Source: JBOHCT01 sp050699055
GTDB taxonomy: Bacteria; Actinomycetota; Actinomycetes; Streptosporangiales; JBOHCT01
DNA length: 20,240 nt
Direction: 5' to 3'
Assembly (NCBI GenBank): GCA_050699055.1
Contig: JBOHCT010000059.1
Location: 1 to 20,240 of the forward strand
Each line of letters opens with the position of its first letter. Positions within the stretch are counted from its first letter, which is position 1. The position numbers were made by a program, and so were the translations under genes. Shown in pieces: positions 6,452-13,532 of the stretch. The notes under the pieces are model-generated. The model was given only the letters and a program-made list of their open reading frames with translations. It did no database searches and had not been told where the DNA came from.

Positions 6452-7194
6452 CCACGTTGGTGCTGCTCCGTCACGGCGAAAGCGTGTGGAACGCCGAGGG
6501 TCTGTTCACCGGTTGGGTCGACATCGACCTGTCCGCGAAGGGGGAGGACGAGGCCCAGAACGGCGGCGATCTGCTCGTTGACGCCGACATCCGTCCCGAC
6601 GTCGTACACACCTCCGTGCTTCGGCGGGCGATCCGTACCTCCGATATCGCACTCGACGTCGCCGACCTGCTGTGGATACCGGTGCGCAGGTCGTGGCGGC
6701 TGAACGAACGCCACTACGGCGCGCTGCAGGGCAAGAACAAGGCGCAGACGCGTGAGGAGTTCGGCGAGGAGCAGTTCATGACCTGGCGGCGTTCCTACGA
6801 CACGCCGCCGCCCCCGCTGCCCGACGACGATGAGCTGTCGCAGGTCCACGATCCGCGGTACGGCCACCTTCCCTCCGAGCTTGTCCCGCGTACCGAGTGC
6901 CTGAAGGACGTCCTCCACCGGCTGCTGCCGTACTGGTATGAGTCGATCGTGCCCGATCTCAGGGCGAACGGTACGGTCTTGCTGTCCGCTCACGGCAACT
7001 CCATGCGCGCGCTCGTCAAGCATCTCGACAAGGTCAGCGACGAGGAGATCCCCGGTCTCAACATTCCGACCGGGATCCCCCTCGTGTACGAGCTCGACGA
7101 GGACCTGAAGCCGCTCAAGCCGGGCGGTGAGTACCTCGACCCCGACGCCGCGGCGGAGGCGATCGAGACGGTCAAGAACCAGGGCCGCGGCTGA
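6448..7194 (+). CDS. gpmA: 2,3-bisphosphoglycerate-dependent phosphoglycerate mutase
   Basis: A 248-residue glycolytic and gluconeogenic enzyme that interconverts 3- and 2-phosphoglycerate in the cytoplasm through a phosphohistidine. The active site is clear: RHG (8-10) with H9 as the phosphorylated His, then ESVWN, NERHYG (E87), and SAHGNSMRAL with the second His, H182. The length equals that of other bacterial dPGM enzymes. The TTG start has GGAGG (6437-6441) six bases upstream and aligns with the family N-terminus (TTLVLLRHGES). The longer in-frame start at 6334 adds unrelated residues. The gene is the third of the conserved mshA / ybjN / gpm group, but a short ORF or repeat separates it from ybjN. 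Confidence 0.95.
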   Translation: MTTLVLLRHGESVWNAEGLFTGWVDIDLSAKGEDEAQNGGDLLVDADIRPDVVHTSVLRRAIRTSDIALDVADLLWIPVRRSWRLNERHYGALQGKNKAQTREEFGEEQFMTWRRSYDTPPPPLPDDDELSQVHDPRYGHLPSELVPRTECLKDVLHRLLPYWYESIVPDLRANGTVLLSAHGNSMRALVKHLDKVSDEEIPGLNIPTGIPLVYELDEDLKPLKPGGEYLDPDAAAEAIETVKNQGRG

Positions 7195-7241
7195 GCCCGG
7201 CCCCTGAGCCCGGAGAACCCTGACCCTCAGGGCCCCGAGTT

Positions 7242-7342
7242 CCAAGATCCGCCGTTGTGGTCCAGAAGCGCGGTTTCCTACGCTCTCCGACCGCAGATCG
7301 GCATCCTGGGTGAGTCAGGCGCTTCGCAGACGGGGATCTTGG
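7242..7342. repeat. Intergenic 64-bp repeat, copy C (extended)
   Basis: The ends are the perfect inverted 8-mers CCAAGATC (7242-7249) and GATCTTGG (7335-7342). The first 64 bases (7246-7309, GATCCG to CATCCTGG) align without gaps to copies A, B and D at the conserved positions. A further 33 bases end in a second GGGATCTTGG, so this copy appears to be one full plus one partial unit. It lies between the convergent gpm and lipoprotein genes. No classical terminator with a T-run is seen there. Confidence 0.6.
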
Positions 7343-7380
7343 GTGGGCCGGGTGTTTCGAGAGGCCGAGCCCGCCGATGG

Positions 7381-7962
7381 TCAGGGGCTCGTCGTGGGAG
7401 ACAGCGAACCTCCCGGCGTCAGCGTCACCGGCGGCGTGCCGACGGGAGCGGGTGTCAGGGTCGCGTAGGAGCCGGTGCGGGTGATGACCGGGGCGTTGAA
7501 GGTCACCTTGCCGGCGTGCGCGAACTGCAGGGTGATCCGGACGCGCTCGCCACCGCTGAGCGGATGGGCGAGACCCTTGAGGATCACGTGCCTGCCCGAG
7601 GTGCCGACGGATACGAGCCGGCTCGGCGGGACCGGGATCGACCCACCCGAGATCGTGACCGACCGGGCGGCTTGCCCCGCGGTCGCGCCGACCAGCCGGT
7701 CGTGGCGGTGCTTGCGGTTGAACAGCCACAGGTAGAGGCTGGCGTGACCGCCCTGCTGGATCGTCTTGTCGGGACGCGGGCCGAGGACGAAGGCGTTGCG
7801 GACGAGCATCCCGCCCACCTTGGTGGAGGTACCGTACGTCACCTGCCGGACGTCCTTCAGGGGGTAGCTGTACAAGCCGGACCCACCGCAGCCGGCGATG
7901 AGCGCGACGAGCGCGGCGGCGGCAGCCGCACGGGTCGCACCGCGGCGGACGCTGTGGATCAC
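7381..7962 (-). CDS. PCuAC-like lipoprotein lacking the usual copper ligands
   Basis: A 193-residue secreted lipoprotein. A basic N-terminus and hydrophobic core end in the lipobox LIAGC, with Cys25 as the lipidation site. The body (about 45-165) follows the PCuAC (formerly DUF461) pattern: VRNAFV, ASLYLWLFN, HDRLVGA, then HVILKGLAHPLSGGERVRIT and FAHAGKVTFNAPV. True PCuAC copper chaperones use His/Met ligands, including an HxM; here the corresponding place reads HVI and the earlier His/Met pair is not evident, so copper binding is doubtful. The tail is rich in Thr, Pro and Ser. The GTG start follows GAAAGGG. It is downstream of the UbiA gene on the same strand with a gap of 77 bases. Confidence 0.7.
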   Translation of the reverse strand: MIHSVRRGATRAAAAAALVALIAGCGGSGLYSYPLKDVRQVTYGTSTKVGGMLVRNAFVLGPRPDKTIQQGGHASLYLWLFNRKHRHDRLVGATAGQAARSVTISGGSIPVPPSRLVSVGTSGRHVILKGLAHPLSGGERVRITLQFAHAGKVTFNAPVITRTGSYATLTPAPVGTPPVTLTPGGSLSPTTSP

Positions 7963-8039
7963 GGCCTCGGCCCTTTCTCGGATCGGCGTGACATCTGCGG
8001 TGAGGAACGCTGCTGGCCAGCGTAGCGGGACCCGCTGTG

Positions 8040-8855
8040 TCAGCTGATCCCACCCCCTCGCGCGATGAGAAGGACCACGTCGAGCGCGGCGACAGCGATC
8101 GTGACGAGGAACGGCGTACGGCCCAACCGCCGCGCGGCCACGCCGGCGCCCAGCAGTATCACGGCGACGCCCGCGCCGGCCGCGCCCAGCGGGTCGATGC
8201 CAGGACCGGCCGCGAGGAGCACAGAGGCGGCGGTGAGCAGTGCGGCCGAGCCGAGGCGCGAGCGAGCGGCGCCCAGCCGCTGCGGCAGGCCTCGCACGCC
8301 GAGCACGAGGTCGCTGTCGATGTCCGGCAGGACGTTCGCGAAGTGGGCGCCCACCCCGATAAGCGCTCCGGCGGCGAGCACCCACCACGCGGGCCACGGG
8401 TGGTTCGGGAGGCCCAGGGTGACGAAGGCCGGCAGCAGGCCGAACGCCACCGCGTACGGCAACGGCGACCACGCCGTCGTCTTGACGCCGAAGTTGTACG
8501 CCCACGCCGCGGCCACGCCCGCGAGGTGGGCGAGCGCCGCCCGCCACCCGCTCGCGAAGGACAGGGCAACGGCTGCGACCAGCGCGTACGCGCACGCGAT
8601 GGCCACGGCCGCCGGGTGAATGTCGCCGCGGAGGAGCGGCTTGTCCACACGCCCGGCGCGACGGTCCCGCTCTCGATCGACATAATCGTTGCTCCAGCCG
8701 ATCGACAGCTGTCCGGCCAGTACCGCGAGACCGACCCAGACCGCACCGCTGCCCCTGCCCGCGGAGACGGCGAGGGCCGTCACGACGGCCGTGACCGCGA
8801 CCGTGGGCTCGGGATGGCACGCGCGCGCGAGTCCCCTGAGGGCACCCGCGGTCAT
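8040..8855 (-). CDS. UbiA family prenyltransferase
   Basis: A 271-residue polytopic membrane enzyme with about eight to nine hydrophobic helices. Both prenyl-diphosphate/Mg sites are present: NDYVDRERD at 56-64 followed by DKP at 71-73, and N174-x3-D178-x3-D182 in NVLPDIDSD. The family transfers an isoprenoid chain onto an aromatic or quinone-like acceptor. The acceptor here is unknown, but the divergent neighbours encode a type III polyketide synthase and a UbiG-like methyltransferase, so a polyketide-derived phenol or quinone is a reasonable inference. The ATG follows GGTGGGGG; a GTG one codon earlier is the alternative. It could instead act in a primary pathway, since it lacks close MenA or protohaem-farnesyltransferase signatures that I recognise. 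Confidence 0.88.
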   Translation of the reverse strand: MTAGALRGLARACHPEPTVAVTAVVTALAVSAGRGSGAVWVGLAVLAGQLSIGWSNDYVDRERDRRAGRVDKPLLRGDIHPAAVAIACAYALVAAVALSFASGWRAALAHLAGVAAAWAYNFGVKTTAWSPLPYAVAFGLLPAFVTLGLPNHPWPAWWVLAAGALIGVGAHFANVLPDIDSDLVLGVRGLPQRLGAARSRLGSAALLTAASVLLAAGPGIDPLGAAGAGVAVILLGAGVAARRLGRTPFLVTIAVAALDVVLLIARGGGIS

Positions 8856-8949
8856 CACGTCGCCCCCACCTGCCCCCCTCTCTCGCCCCTCCCCACGGAG
8901 CGGTGTGCGCGACGGTTCGATAACCGCGTCTTCGGTCGAGTGTGTCAGT

Positions 8950-9684
8950 GTGGGGAGCGTGGCACGGCAGGCGACCGCGCGTCGGGCCCGTAACGATCCA
9001 GGCCAGTACGACGAGCTGGCGGGAGAGTGGTGGGCCCCACGCGGCGCGTTCGCGATGCTGCACTGGATCGCCGCGGCCCGCGCGGCCCTCGTGCCGCCCG
9101 CCGGCCACCCGGGGGCGCTGCTTCTCGACGTCGCCTGCGGCGGCGGGTTGCTCGCTGCGCATCTGGGCGGCAAGGGGTACCTGCACGTCGGGGTGGATCT
9201 CTCGGCGACGGCGACACGGATCGCCCGCGACCACGGCATCCCCGCGGTCGCCGTGGCCGACGCCCGCCACCTCCCGTACGCGGACGCGGTCGTGGACGTG
9301 GTGGTGGCGGGGGAGATCCTGGAGCACGTTCCGGACGTGAGTGGCGTCGTCGCCGAGTGCTGCCGCGTGCTCCGGCCCGGCGGCACGCTCGTCATCGACA
9401 CGATCGCCGCCACCCCCCTCGCGCGTTTCCTCGTCGTAGACGTCGCGGAACGCGTGCCGGGCGGCGCCCCACCCCGCCTGCACGATCCCGGGCTCTTCGT
9501 CGACCGCGACGCGCTCGTGGGCACGTGCGCGAGCCATGGCGTGGCGTTGCGGCTGAACGGTCTGCGGCCGAGCGCCGTAGACCTGATCGGGTGGCTGGCC
9601 CGGCGGCGCGGGGCGGTGCGCATGATCGCGACCCGGTCGACGGCGGTGCTCTTTCAGGGGGCGGGAGTGAAGGAGGGCGAGTGA
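8950..9684 (+). CDS. UbiG/UbiE-like SAM-dependent methyltransferase
   Basis: A class I methyltransferase of about 244 residues. Near the start is NDPGQYDELAGEWWAPRGAF, as in UbiG-type O-methyltransferases. Motif I is LLLDVACGGG (57-66), the acidic residue after strand 2 is D83 (GVDLS), and the EILEHVPD and CCRVLRPGGTLVIDT motifs follow. It probably methylates a phenolic or quinone hydroxyl. The start is uncertain: GTG 8950 and GTG 8959 are both close to the divergent UbiA gene, and neither has an ideal ribosome binding site. Its TGA overlaps the GTGA of the next gene, so it heads a coupled three-gene operon with the acyl-CoA-dehydrogenase-like protein and type III PKS. Confidence 0.85.
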   Translation: MGSVARQATARRARNDPGQYDELAGEWWAPRGAFAMLHWIAAARAALVPPAGHPGALLLDVACGGGLLAAHLGGKGYLHVGVDLSATATRIARDHGIPAVAVADARHLPYADAVVDVVVAGEILEHVPDVSGVVAECCRVLRPGGTLVIDTIAATPLARFLVVDVAERVPGGAPPRLHDPGLFVDRDALVGTCASHGVALRLNGLRPSAVDLIGWLARRRGAVRMIATRSTAVLFQGAGVKEGE

Positions 9685-10898
9685 CACCGGAACAGGAGCC
9701 CACGCCCGCCCGGGCCGTCGAGGCCGCCCGGGCGCTCGCTCCGCACCTCGCCGGGCGGGCCGAGCGGTACGACCGTGACGGCGCCTTCCCCGCCGAGGAC
9801 TTCGCCGACATCAAGGCCGCCGGGCTGATGGGCCTGATGGCTCCGTGCCGGCTCGGCGGGGCCGGTGCGGGCTTCGCTGACTACGCCGAGGTCGCCATGG
9901 CACTCGCCGCTGGCAACGGCGCGACCGCGCTCGTCTATAACATGCACGCCTCCGTGACCGGCGCGCTCGCCCTCACCCCCGACAACGTGGCACGCGCGCT
10001 CGGGGCGCCGGAGTCGTTCTCCGTGATGCGGGACCGGGTGCTGCGCGCGACCGTGCACGACGCGGCGTTCTACGCCGTCGCCATGTCCGAGCGTGGGGTC
10101 GGGTCGCGGCTCTCGCGGGTGCGGACGACGTACGAGCCGGTGGACGGCGGTTGGCGGATCAAGGGTGCGAAGGCGTTCTGCTCCGGCGCGGGCCACGCCG
10201 ACGCGTACCTCGTCGCGGCCCGCCGAGCGCGGACGGACCAATCTGACCAGGTGGGGGCCGGCCAGGACCCGTGCGTCAGCTACTTCCTCGCGCCCGCCGG
10301 CGACGGGGTCACCGTGGAGCGGACGTGGGACGCGCTGGGCATGCGCGCCACCGCCAGCCATGACCTGCACCTCGACACGGTCGTACCGGCGGATGCGCTG
10401 CTCGGCGTCGAGGGGCTGACGCTCCTGCTCGCGCAGGTCATGCCGCAGTGGCTGGTGGCATCGTACGCCGCGGTCTACGTGGGCGTGGCACAGGCCGCAC
10501 TCGACGCCGCCGCGGCGCGGACGGCCGACCGTGGGCTGGCCCGGTTGCCGGCGGTCAGAGCGCGGCTCGGTCGCGCCGACGCGCGGGTCGCGGCCGCGCG
10601 TGAGGTCGTACGCGAGGCCGCGCGGCGCGTCGACACCGCTACCGGAACCCCGGAGACCAACCGCTGGATCTGGCGGGCCAAACTGCTCGCCGGCGAGACC
10701 GCGATGGACGTCGCCGCCTCCATGCTCGAGGCCTGCGGCGCGTCCGCCACGCGGCGCGGTGACCCGCTGGAGCGGCTCTACCGCGACGCCAGGTGCGGCT
10801 CGCTGCAGCCGGCGACGAGCGACGTCTGCGCCGACTGGCTGGGCTACGCGGCGTGCGGGCTCGACCCCGAACGCGACGCGGAGGTGCCCCGATGGTGA
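9681..10898 (+). CDS. Acyl-CoA dehydrogenase-like flavoprotein
   Basis: A 405-residue protein of the acyl-CoA dehydrogenase superfamily. It has an N-terminal helical domain (1-125), a middle beta domain with AMSERGVGSR (134-143) and WRIKGAKAFCSGAGHAD, the signature TWDALGMRATASHDLHLD (215-232), and a C-terminal helical bundle ending LERLYRDARCGSLQPATSD. In medium-chain enzymes the catalytic Glu sits in a YEGT motif after the RDA segment; here that place reads QPATS with no Glu. It may use another base, or act as an oxidase or monooxygenase as some relatives do. The GTG follows AGGAGG and overlaps the methyltransferase stop; its own end overlaps the PKS start by 7 bases. A role in tailoring or starter-unit formation is inferred. 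Confidence 0.8.
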   Translation: MTPEQEPTPARAVEAARALAPHLAGRAERYDRDGAFPAEDFADIKAAGLMGLMAPCRLGGAGAGFADYAEVAMALAAGNGATALVYNMHASVTGALALTPDNVARALGAPESFSVMRDRVLRATVHDAAFYAVAMSERGVGSRLSRVRTTYEPVDGGWRIKGAKAFCSGAGHADAYLVAARRARTDQSDQVGAGQDPCVSYFLAPAGDGVTVERTWDALGMRATASHDLHLDTVVPADALLGVEGLTLLLAQVMPQWLVASYAAVYVGVAQAALDAAAARTADRGLARLPAVRARLGRADARVAAAREVVREAARRVDTATGTPETNRWIWRAKLLAGETAMDVAASMLEACGASATRRGDPLERLYRDARCGSLQPATSDVCADWLGYAACGLDPERDAEVPRW

Positions 10899-11971
10899 CC
10901 GCGGTCGTCACTGGGCAGGCGCATGCGGTGCCGCCGGCCGTGAGCCACCAGGGCCTGTGGGACGACTACTTTCGCGCTCACTTCGCGGGCGACCACATGG
11001 CGGAGCGGGTGTGGCGGGCGGCCGGTATCCGCACCCGCCACGGCGTCACCATGCCGCCGGCGGTCGACGTGTCGCGCTGGGGTACCGGCGCGCGCATGGA
11101 ACGGTACGTCTCCGAAGCCCTCCCGCTCGGCAAGGAGGCGCTCGCCGCCGCGTTGGCGCGAGCCGGTCTCGACGCGGGTGACGTCGGCCTGTTCGGCGTC
11201 GCCACGTGCACCGGCTACGCCACGCCCGGTGTGGACATCCTTCTCGCGCGCGACCTCGGTATGGCCCCTGACGTCCAGCGGCTGCTCGTCGGGCACATGG
11301 GCTGCTACGCGGCCGTACCCGCGCTCGGCGCCGTCGCGGACTACGTCACCGCACGCGCACGCCCCGCGGTCCTCTTGTGCATCGAGCTGACCAGCCTCCA
11401 CCTGCAACCGCCGCCCGCGTCCGCGGGCGAGGGCGTACCCCTCGATCGGCAGGGGTTGGAACAGGTCGTCGCACACGCGCTGTTCGCCGACGCGGCGGCG
11501 GCCACGGTGGTAGAGCCAGGCGTCGGCGGGGGGCTCGCCGTCGTGGACGTCGTGGCCCATACCGACCCGGCGACGAGCGACCACATGAGCTGGGACGTCA
11601 CCGATCTCGGATTCCGCATGGGGCTGTCACCGTGGGTGCCCGACGTTCTCGCCCGGCACGTCCGTCCTGTGGTTTCCGGGCTGCTCGAGCGACACGGGCT
11701 TGCGGTCGGCGACGTGGCCGGCTGGGCCGTACACCCGGGCGGGCGACGGATCCTCGAGGTCATCGGCGAGCGCCTCGACCTGGATGACGCGGCGATGGCG
11801 CCCGCGTACGACATCTTGCGCGAATACGGCAACTGCTCCTCAGCGACCGTGCTCCTCGTACTCGAACACCTTCGCGACACTCGCTCCCTCGCGCCGGGCG
11901 ACCACGTCGTGGCGATGGCCTTCGGGCCGGGCCTCACGCTGTACGCCGCCCTGCTCCGTGTGACCTCATAA
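10892..11971 (+). CDS. Type III polyketide synthase (chalcone synthase-like)
   Basis: A 359-residue thiolase-fold homodimeric synthase that extends acyl-CoA starters with malonyl-CoA, without an acyl carrier protein. The catalytic triad is in place: Cys138 in GHMGCYAAVPAL, His281 in AVHPGGRRIL, and Asn314 in EYGNCSSATV. The CHS-like GFGPG loop appears as AFGPG (343-347). Length and motif order rule out FabH, which is shorter and has a different GNTSAAS context. The product cannot be read from sequence; alkylresorcinols, alkylpyrones and related phenols are typical bacterial products. The ATG follows GGAGGTG at 7 bases (a GTG at 10895 is also possible) and lies inside the end of the preceding gene. 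With the UbiA gene opposite, it suggests a prenylated, methylated polyketide. Confidence 0.9.
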   Translation: MVTAVVTGQAHAVPPAVSHQGLWDDYFRAHFAGDHMAERVWRAAGIRTRHGVTMPPAVDVSRWGTGARMERYVSEALPLGKEALAAALARAGLDAGDVGLFGVATCTGYATPGVDILLARDLGMAPDVQRLLVGHMGCYAAVPALGAVADYVTARARPAVLLCIELTSLHLQPPPASAGEGVPLDRQGLEQVVAHALFADAAAATVVEPGVGGGLAVVDVVAHTDPATSDHMSWDVTDLGFRMGLSPWVPDVLARHVRPVVSGLLERHGLAVGDVAGWAVHPGGRRILEVIGERLDLDDAAMAPAYDILREYGNCSSATVLLVLEHLRDTRSLAPGDHVVAMAFGPGLTLYAALLRVTS

Positions 11972-12037
11972 GGATCCGGGTCCGTGGTCTTCGAGGCCCA
12001 GTGTCCCGCGCTTTCCGGTCACCTGAGCGGATCTTGG
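11972..12037. repeat. Intergenic 64-bp repeat, copy D
   Basis: The unit runs from GATCCG (11973) to GCGGATCTTG (ending 12036), 64 bases, with GGT again at unit positions 14-16. It fills most of the 79-base gap between the convergent type III PKS gene and the thioredoxin-fold-like gene. Confidence 0.6.
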
Positions 12038-12050
12038 CGCGGCCCGGCAC

Positions 12051-12782
12051 TCAGGAGGCGCTGCTCATCTGGGCGGGCGACTCGACCAGCGGGGACAGGC
12101 GCGGTTCGAGCCGCATGTCCGCCCGCACGTTCCGCACCACCCCCCGCACGATGCCGTCGGTGCGGACGAGAATCGCGGTGAAGCCGCTGGCGTCGTAGGT
12201 ACGCGCGAGTGTGCGCTTCGGGTCGGCGATCACGTGTGCGCCGTGCGCAGCGGTCGAGGCGAGCGTGTCGGGCCGCGAAGCCGAGCGTCCGGCAGCGACG
12301 AAGTAGACGGGAACCCCGATCTCCCCGGCCTGCCGGGTGAGGGTGTCGGCGGCGTCCGCGCAACGGCAGTGCTCGGGGACAAGTGCGAGCACGGCCGGAC
12401 GCAGCACGCGGAGCGGCGTCCATCGGCGGCCGGTGCGGACGCGGATGTCCGGCAGCAAACCACCCACTTGTCCGGTCCGCGCGGTGAGCGGACGGGCGAG
12501 CGGGGACTTCGAGGGCTGCCTCGGCGCGTTCGGGGTGAGCACGGTGACGAGCGTCCCGCAGGTCGCGACGACCAGCAGAATGGCGAGGCTGATCGGCGGG
12601 ATGACGCCGAAGCGGCGGACTCGGCGCGAGAGCCTCCGCAGCAGCGCGCGACGGCGTTCCTGGCGTACCTCCCGGTGGTAGGTCTGGACATCTGGGTCCA
12701 GCTCCCTCGCATCGTCGGGAATGACGACGTCGACCGGAGGCAGGCCACCGTCGTCGTACTCGGGGTCGTGGCCGGGAACCAC
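12051..12782 (-). CDS. Membrane-anchored thioredoxin/TlpA-like protein (function unknown)
   Basis: A 243-residue protein. A charged, acidic cytoplasmic N-terminus (1-45) and an Arg-rich patch (44-57) lead into one transmembrane helix (about 60-83) and an external domain. That domain resembles a redoxin fold: LRPAVLALVPEHCRCADAAD, then GVPVYFVAAGR, HVIADPKRTLARTY, and SGFTAILVRTDGIVRGVVRN. The usual CxxC is reduced to Cys139-Arg-Cys141, so a standard thiol-disulfide reaction is uncertain. The GTG start is strongly supported by GGGAGGTG at about 6 bases; the longer in-frame start at 12956 has no such support. It is divergent from carD. I do not recognise a named family. Confidence 0.65.
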   Translation of the reverse strand: MVPGHDPEYDDGGLPPVDVVIPDDARELDPDVQTYHREVRQERRRALLRRLSRRVRRFGVIPPISLAILLVVATCGTLVTVLTPNAPRQPSKSPLARPLTARTGQVGGLLPDIRVRTGRRWTPLRVLRPAVLALVPEHCRCADAADTLTRQAGEIGVPVYFVAAGRSASRPDTLASTAAHGAHVIADPKRTLARTYDASGFTAILVRTDGIVRGVVRNVRADMRLEPRLSPLVESPAQMSSAS

Positions 12783-13049
12783 GCGGCACCTCCCGCTCGC
12801 CGCTACTACACCTCCAGTATGAGCCCGCCCGCGCCGCCCGCCGACCCCCTCGACCGGTTCCTTTTCAGCCCGCGGGGACGAACGTGAGGTAGCCGGCCCG
12901 CGGGCAGGTGGACACGTTCCTCCCTTGCACGTAAAGGAGCGTTTGTCAACCCCCAATTATCCTTCTGACCTGCATAGATGACGAGCGCGGCGTTCCTGTG
13001 CGGGCGCTCCGCGTGCTATCCTTGACTCAGCGGAAGGGGTTCTTGGCAC
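12783..13049. other. Intergenic region between divergent genes, upstream of carD
   Basis: 267 bases without a convincing gene. It holds the palindrome GCCCGCGGGC (12896-12905) and a near copy, GCCCGCGGGG (12868-12877), 28 bp apart. A TTGTCA (12943-12948) could be a -35 box, but no good -10 lies at 16-18 bases. TTGACT (13023-13028) precedes the carD ribosome binding site. The promoters of both flanking genes must be here, but I cannot place them firmly. Confidence 0.4.
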
Positions 13050-13532
13050 ATGACTTTCAAGGTCGGCGAGACTGTTGTCTACCCCCATCATGGGGCTGCC
13101 CGAATTGAAGACATCGAGACGCGCGCGATCAATGGCGAGGACAAGGCCTACCTCGTGCTGAAGGTCGCCCAGGGCGACCTGACCGTGCGCGTCCCCGCGG
13201 ACAACGCGGAGATCGTCGGCGTCCGCGACGTCGTGGGCCAAGAAGGACTCGAGAAGGTTTTCGACGTGCTCCGCGCGCCGCATACCGAGGAGCCCACCAA
13301 CTGGTCCAGGCGTTACAAGGCCAATCTCGAGAAACTCGCGTCCGGGGACGTCAACAAGGTCGCGGAGGTCGTTCGAGACCTGTGGCGGCGTGACCGCGAC
13401 CGCGGTCTGTCCGCCGGCGAGAAGCGCATGCTGGCCAAGGCTCGGCAGATTCTCGTGAGCGAGCTGGCCCTCGCTGAGAAGACCAACGAAGACAAGGCCG
13501 AGACACTGCTCGACGAGGTACTCAGCTCCTGA
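13050..13532 (+). CDS. carD: CarD family RNA polymerase-binding transcription regulator
   Basis: A 160-residue global regulator. The N-terminal RNA-polymerase interaction domain (1-55) starts FKVGETVVYPHHGAARIEDIE, as in mycobacterial CarD. A helical C-terminal DNA-binding domain includes NWSRRYKANLEKL and ends KAETLLDEVLSS. It stabilises open promoter complexes, notably at rRNA promoters. The length matches the usual 160-162 residues. GGAAGGGG lies upstream at a rather long spacing (about 13). Its TGA overlaps the only plausible ispF start (CTGA), so ispF is translationally coupled to it. ispD, usually between the two in actinobacteria, is missing here. Confidence 0.95.
   Translation: MTFKVGETVVYPHHGAARIEDIETRAINGEDKAYLVLKVAQGDLTVRVPADNAEIVGVRDVVGQEGLEKVFDVLRAPHTEEPTNWSRRYKANLEKLASGDVNKVAEVVRDLWRRDRDRGLSAGEKRMLAKARQILVSELALAEKTNEDKAETLLDEVLSS

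Noticed and set aside
9027..9680. N-terminal extension of the acyl-CoA-dehydrogenase-like gene
   Set aside because: It is Arg-rich and overlaps the methyltransferase; the GTG at 9681 has AGGAGG and a GTGA overlap with the previous stop.
7381..9687. 768-codon minus-strand frame covering the lipoprotein, UbiA and methyltransferase region
   Set aside because: Only its last 193 codons (from 7962) form a real protein with a lipobox; the rest overlaps genes in other frames.
10892..11971. FabH-type ketoacyl-ACP synthase III
   Set aside because: Length, the GCYAA Cys site, the HPGG His site, the YGNCSS Asn site and the AFGPG loop fit type III PKS better.
12943..12980. Standard promoter TTGTCA ... 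TAGATG before carD
   Set aside because: The spacing is about 26 bases, too long, and no better -10 lies at 16-18 bases.
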